A stretch of 64,000 bases of DNA from Tuctoria greenei (lineage: Eukaryota > Streptophyta > Magnoliopsida > Poales > Poaceae). Under the pieces are notes generated by a model, which was not told where the DNA came from, did not search any database, and saw only the letters and a program-made list of their open reading frames with translations. The position numbers and the translations under genes were made by a program. This document shows, piece after piece, positions 62,922-64,000 of this stretch (within the stretch, counting starts at the first letter, position 1; each line of letters starts with the position of its first letter). The DNA lies in NCBI GenBank assembly GCA_036927565.1, contig JAYESD010000008.1, positions 22,648,100-22,712,099 of the forward strand, read 5' to 3'.

Positions 62922-64000
62922 CTTGTGAGTAATGGACTAAAAAACACAGCAAACACATCAAACACATATACTACACTGGATCAATGACAAATGAGCACAG
63001 TATGTAGATGAGCACAATCGATACTGAAATCAAGTTCAGGACATAAGCTAGTACCAACATAAACAGATATGCATATCTCCTTTCAGTACAAACACTGAAA
63101 ATGCCAGCATAAGTTGTAGCATACTGCAACCACCTCTCCAGAATTTCACAACCATCATTACTGAAGGTAGTTCTTGCTACTGAAAACAGTGGCTGATTAC
63201 TAGAATCAAACTAAATTTGATGACTAGTATCTAAAAATTAAGTTCAGCACATGATCCAACTAAATTTAATGACTGTAATCTGAAAATAGAGTTCACCACA
63301 TGTGCTAGTACAAAAAAAAAGATTTTGCAAAACAAAAATGAGAGTTCAGCTTACCAAGCAAGTGAACGCAGCATTTAACAGTTAACACCACTTCAATCAT
63401 GGAGATAAAGCCTGGAAATTCAGAAACTGTATTAGAAAAATGGTAACCAAAAAGTTAAATGTTACATAAAAAGTCAGTAGTCCATGCATCTTAATTAATT
63501 CCCATGCATGTATAATGACTTCCTGAAAATGAAGTGGAGCAATGATTGCTTACTACATGAGCATGAAAGATTTGATCTAAAGATGATAACGCGGCGATCT
63601 CAGGACATCACCATCAGGTTTGTTCCTTCCTTGAAATCAAGCTAGTTGATCAAAGCAACTTGAACGATTCAACATTAGAAAACAAGAACAACGAGACAGA
63701 ACATCGGACATGCCATTAATCGAATAAAGCGTTGCAGATGCATGTCATGTCTGCTTCATTTTTCTACAGAGGACATTAGGGAACAAACTTGCTGTTTATT
63801 TTTTTCATTTGTGCTATCTAGTTAATTATGTCATTAGCTCTTTAATCTGGTTTCTTCTGTTATGATTTATAGCGGCAAAGAAATAAAGGTTGTTAAAACA
63901 TCCATTTACCAACAATAACCATATGAAAAGACAACATTTACCAACATTAACCCCAACACAACAAACATAGCAAACACATATATTACAATAGATCAATGAC
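62922..64000. mobile_element. Probable DNA transposon remnant, right part
   Basis: AT-rich continuation of 38108-38727 after the Copia 2 target site. It has no ORF. A ~40-bp sequence (AGCAAACACATATATTAC type) at about 62953-62993 recurs at 63960-64000, and a ~50-bp unit (ACTAAATTTGATGACT type) is duplicated near 63210 and 63260. Such dispersed repeats are common in interiors of plant DNA transposons, but the class is not proven here. Confidence 0.35.

Overview
The window is repeat-rich plant nuclear DNA, most likely from a grass. The evidence is nested LTR retrotransposons of typical grass types: Sirevirus-like Copia, Tat-lineage Gypsy with an antisense ORF, and a long-LTR non-autonomous element. 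There is also a Mutator-like element carrying a GC-rich phi-class glutathione S-transferase fragment. I see no intact host gene, tRNA, rRNA, CRISPR array or bacterial-type operon. Nearly all coding sequence belongs to transposable elements and most of it is broken.

Layout. (1) 1-7051, minus strand: a decayed Tat-type Gypsy element. A 70-bp tandem array (171-2480) fills the spacer that lies downstream of pol in intact relatives, pol itself is deleted, and a broken gag-protease (3330-5911) and the 5' LTR follow. (2) 8319-11880, plus strand: a rearranged non-autonomous long-LTR element. (3) 11881-14746: a GC-rich and polypurine stretch, a small MITE split by a solo Tat LTR (target duplication GGTAC), and a second palindromic MITE. 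(4) 14756-36521: a Mutator-like element (9-bp target duplication TTTATGTTA) with a GST fragment, i.e. a probable Pack-MULE. It was split by an old Sirevirus-like Copia (15240-35430), which was itself split by an 8.3-kb long-LTR non-autonomous element (24972-33301, target duplication GGTGT). (5) 36531-38727 and 62917-64000: low-complexity DNA, probably another DNA transposon, split by a second Sirevirus-like Copia (38728-62916, target duplication CACTT). That Copia was recently split inside its integrase by a full-length Tat Gypsy (43439-56383, target duplication AGCTC, identical-length 849-bp LTRs).

How the parts work together. The young Gypsy (minus strand) carries gag-protease and RT/dual-RNase H/integrase in one frame separated by a single UAG. 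On the opposite strand it carries an 1108-codon two-exon gene that converges on pol across a spacer of hairpin motifs. The two Copia elements each carry gag, pol in a +1 frame, and a third ORF of unknown role after pol. The order of insertion from nesting agrees with LTR divergence judged by eye: Copia 1 about 10%, the long-LTR element about 3-5%, Copia 2 about 3-4%, Gypsy under 1%.

The most interesting signals are: the Tat spacer hairpin unit that exists as a single 70-bp step in the intact element and as a 25-unit array in the decayed one; in-frame stops at the same positions in independent copies (UAG at the protease/RT boundary, UGA in Copia gag); the spliced antisense gene; a palindrome-rich insertion inside the first RNase H domain; and ~55-bp G-box repeats in the Tat LTR.
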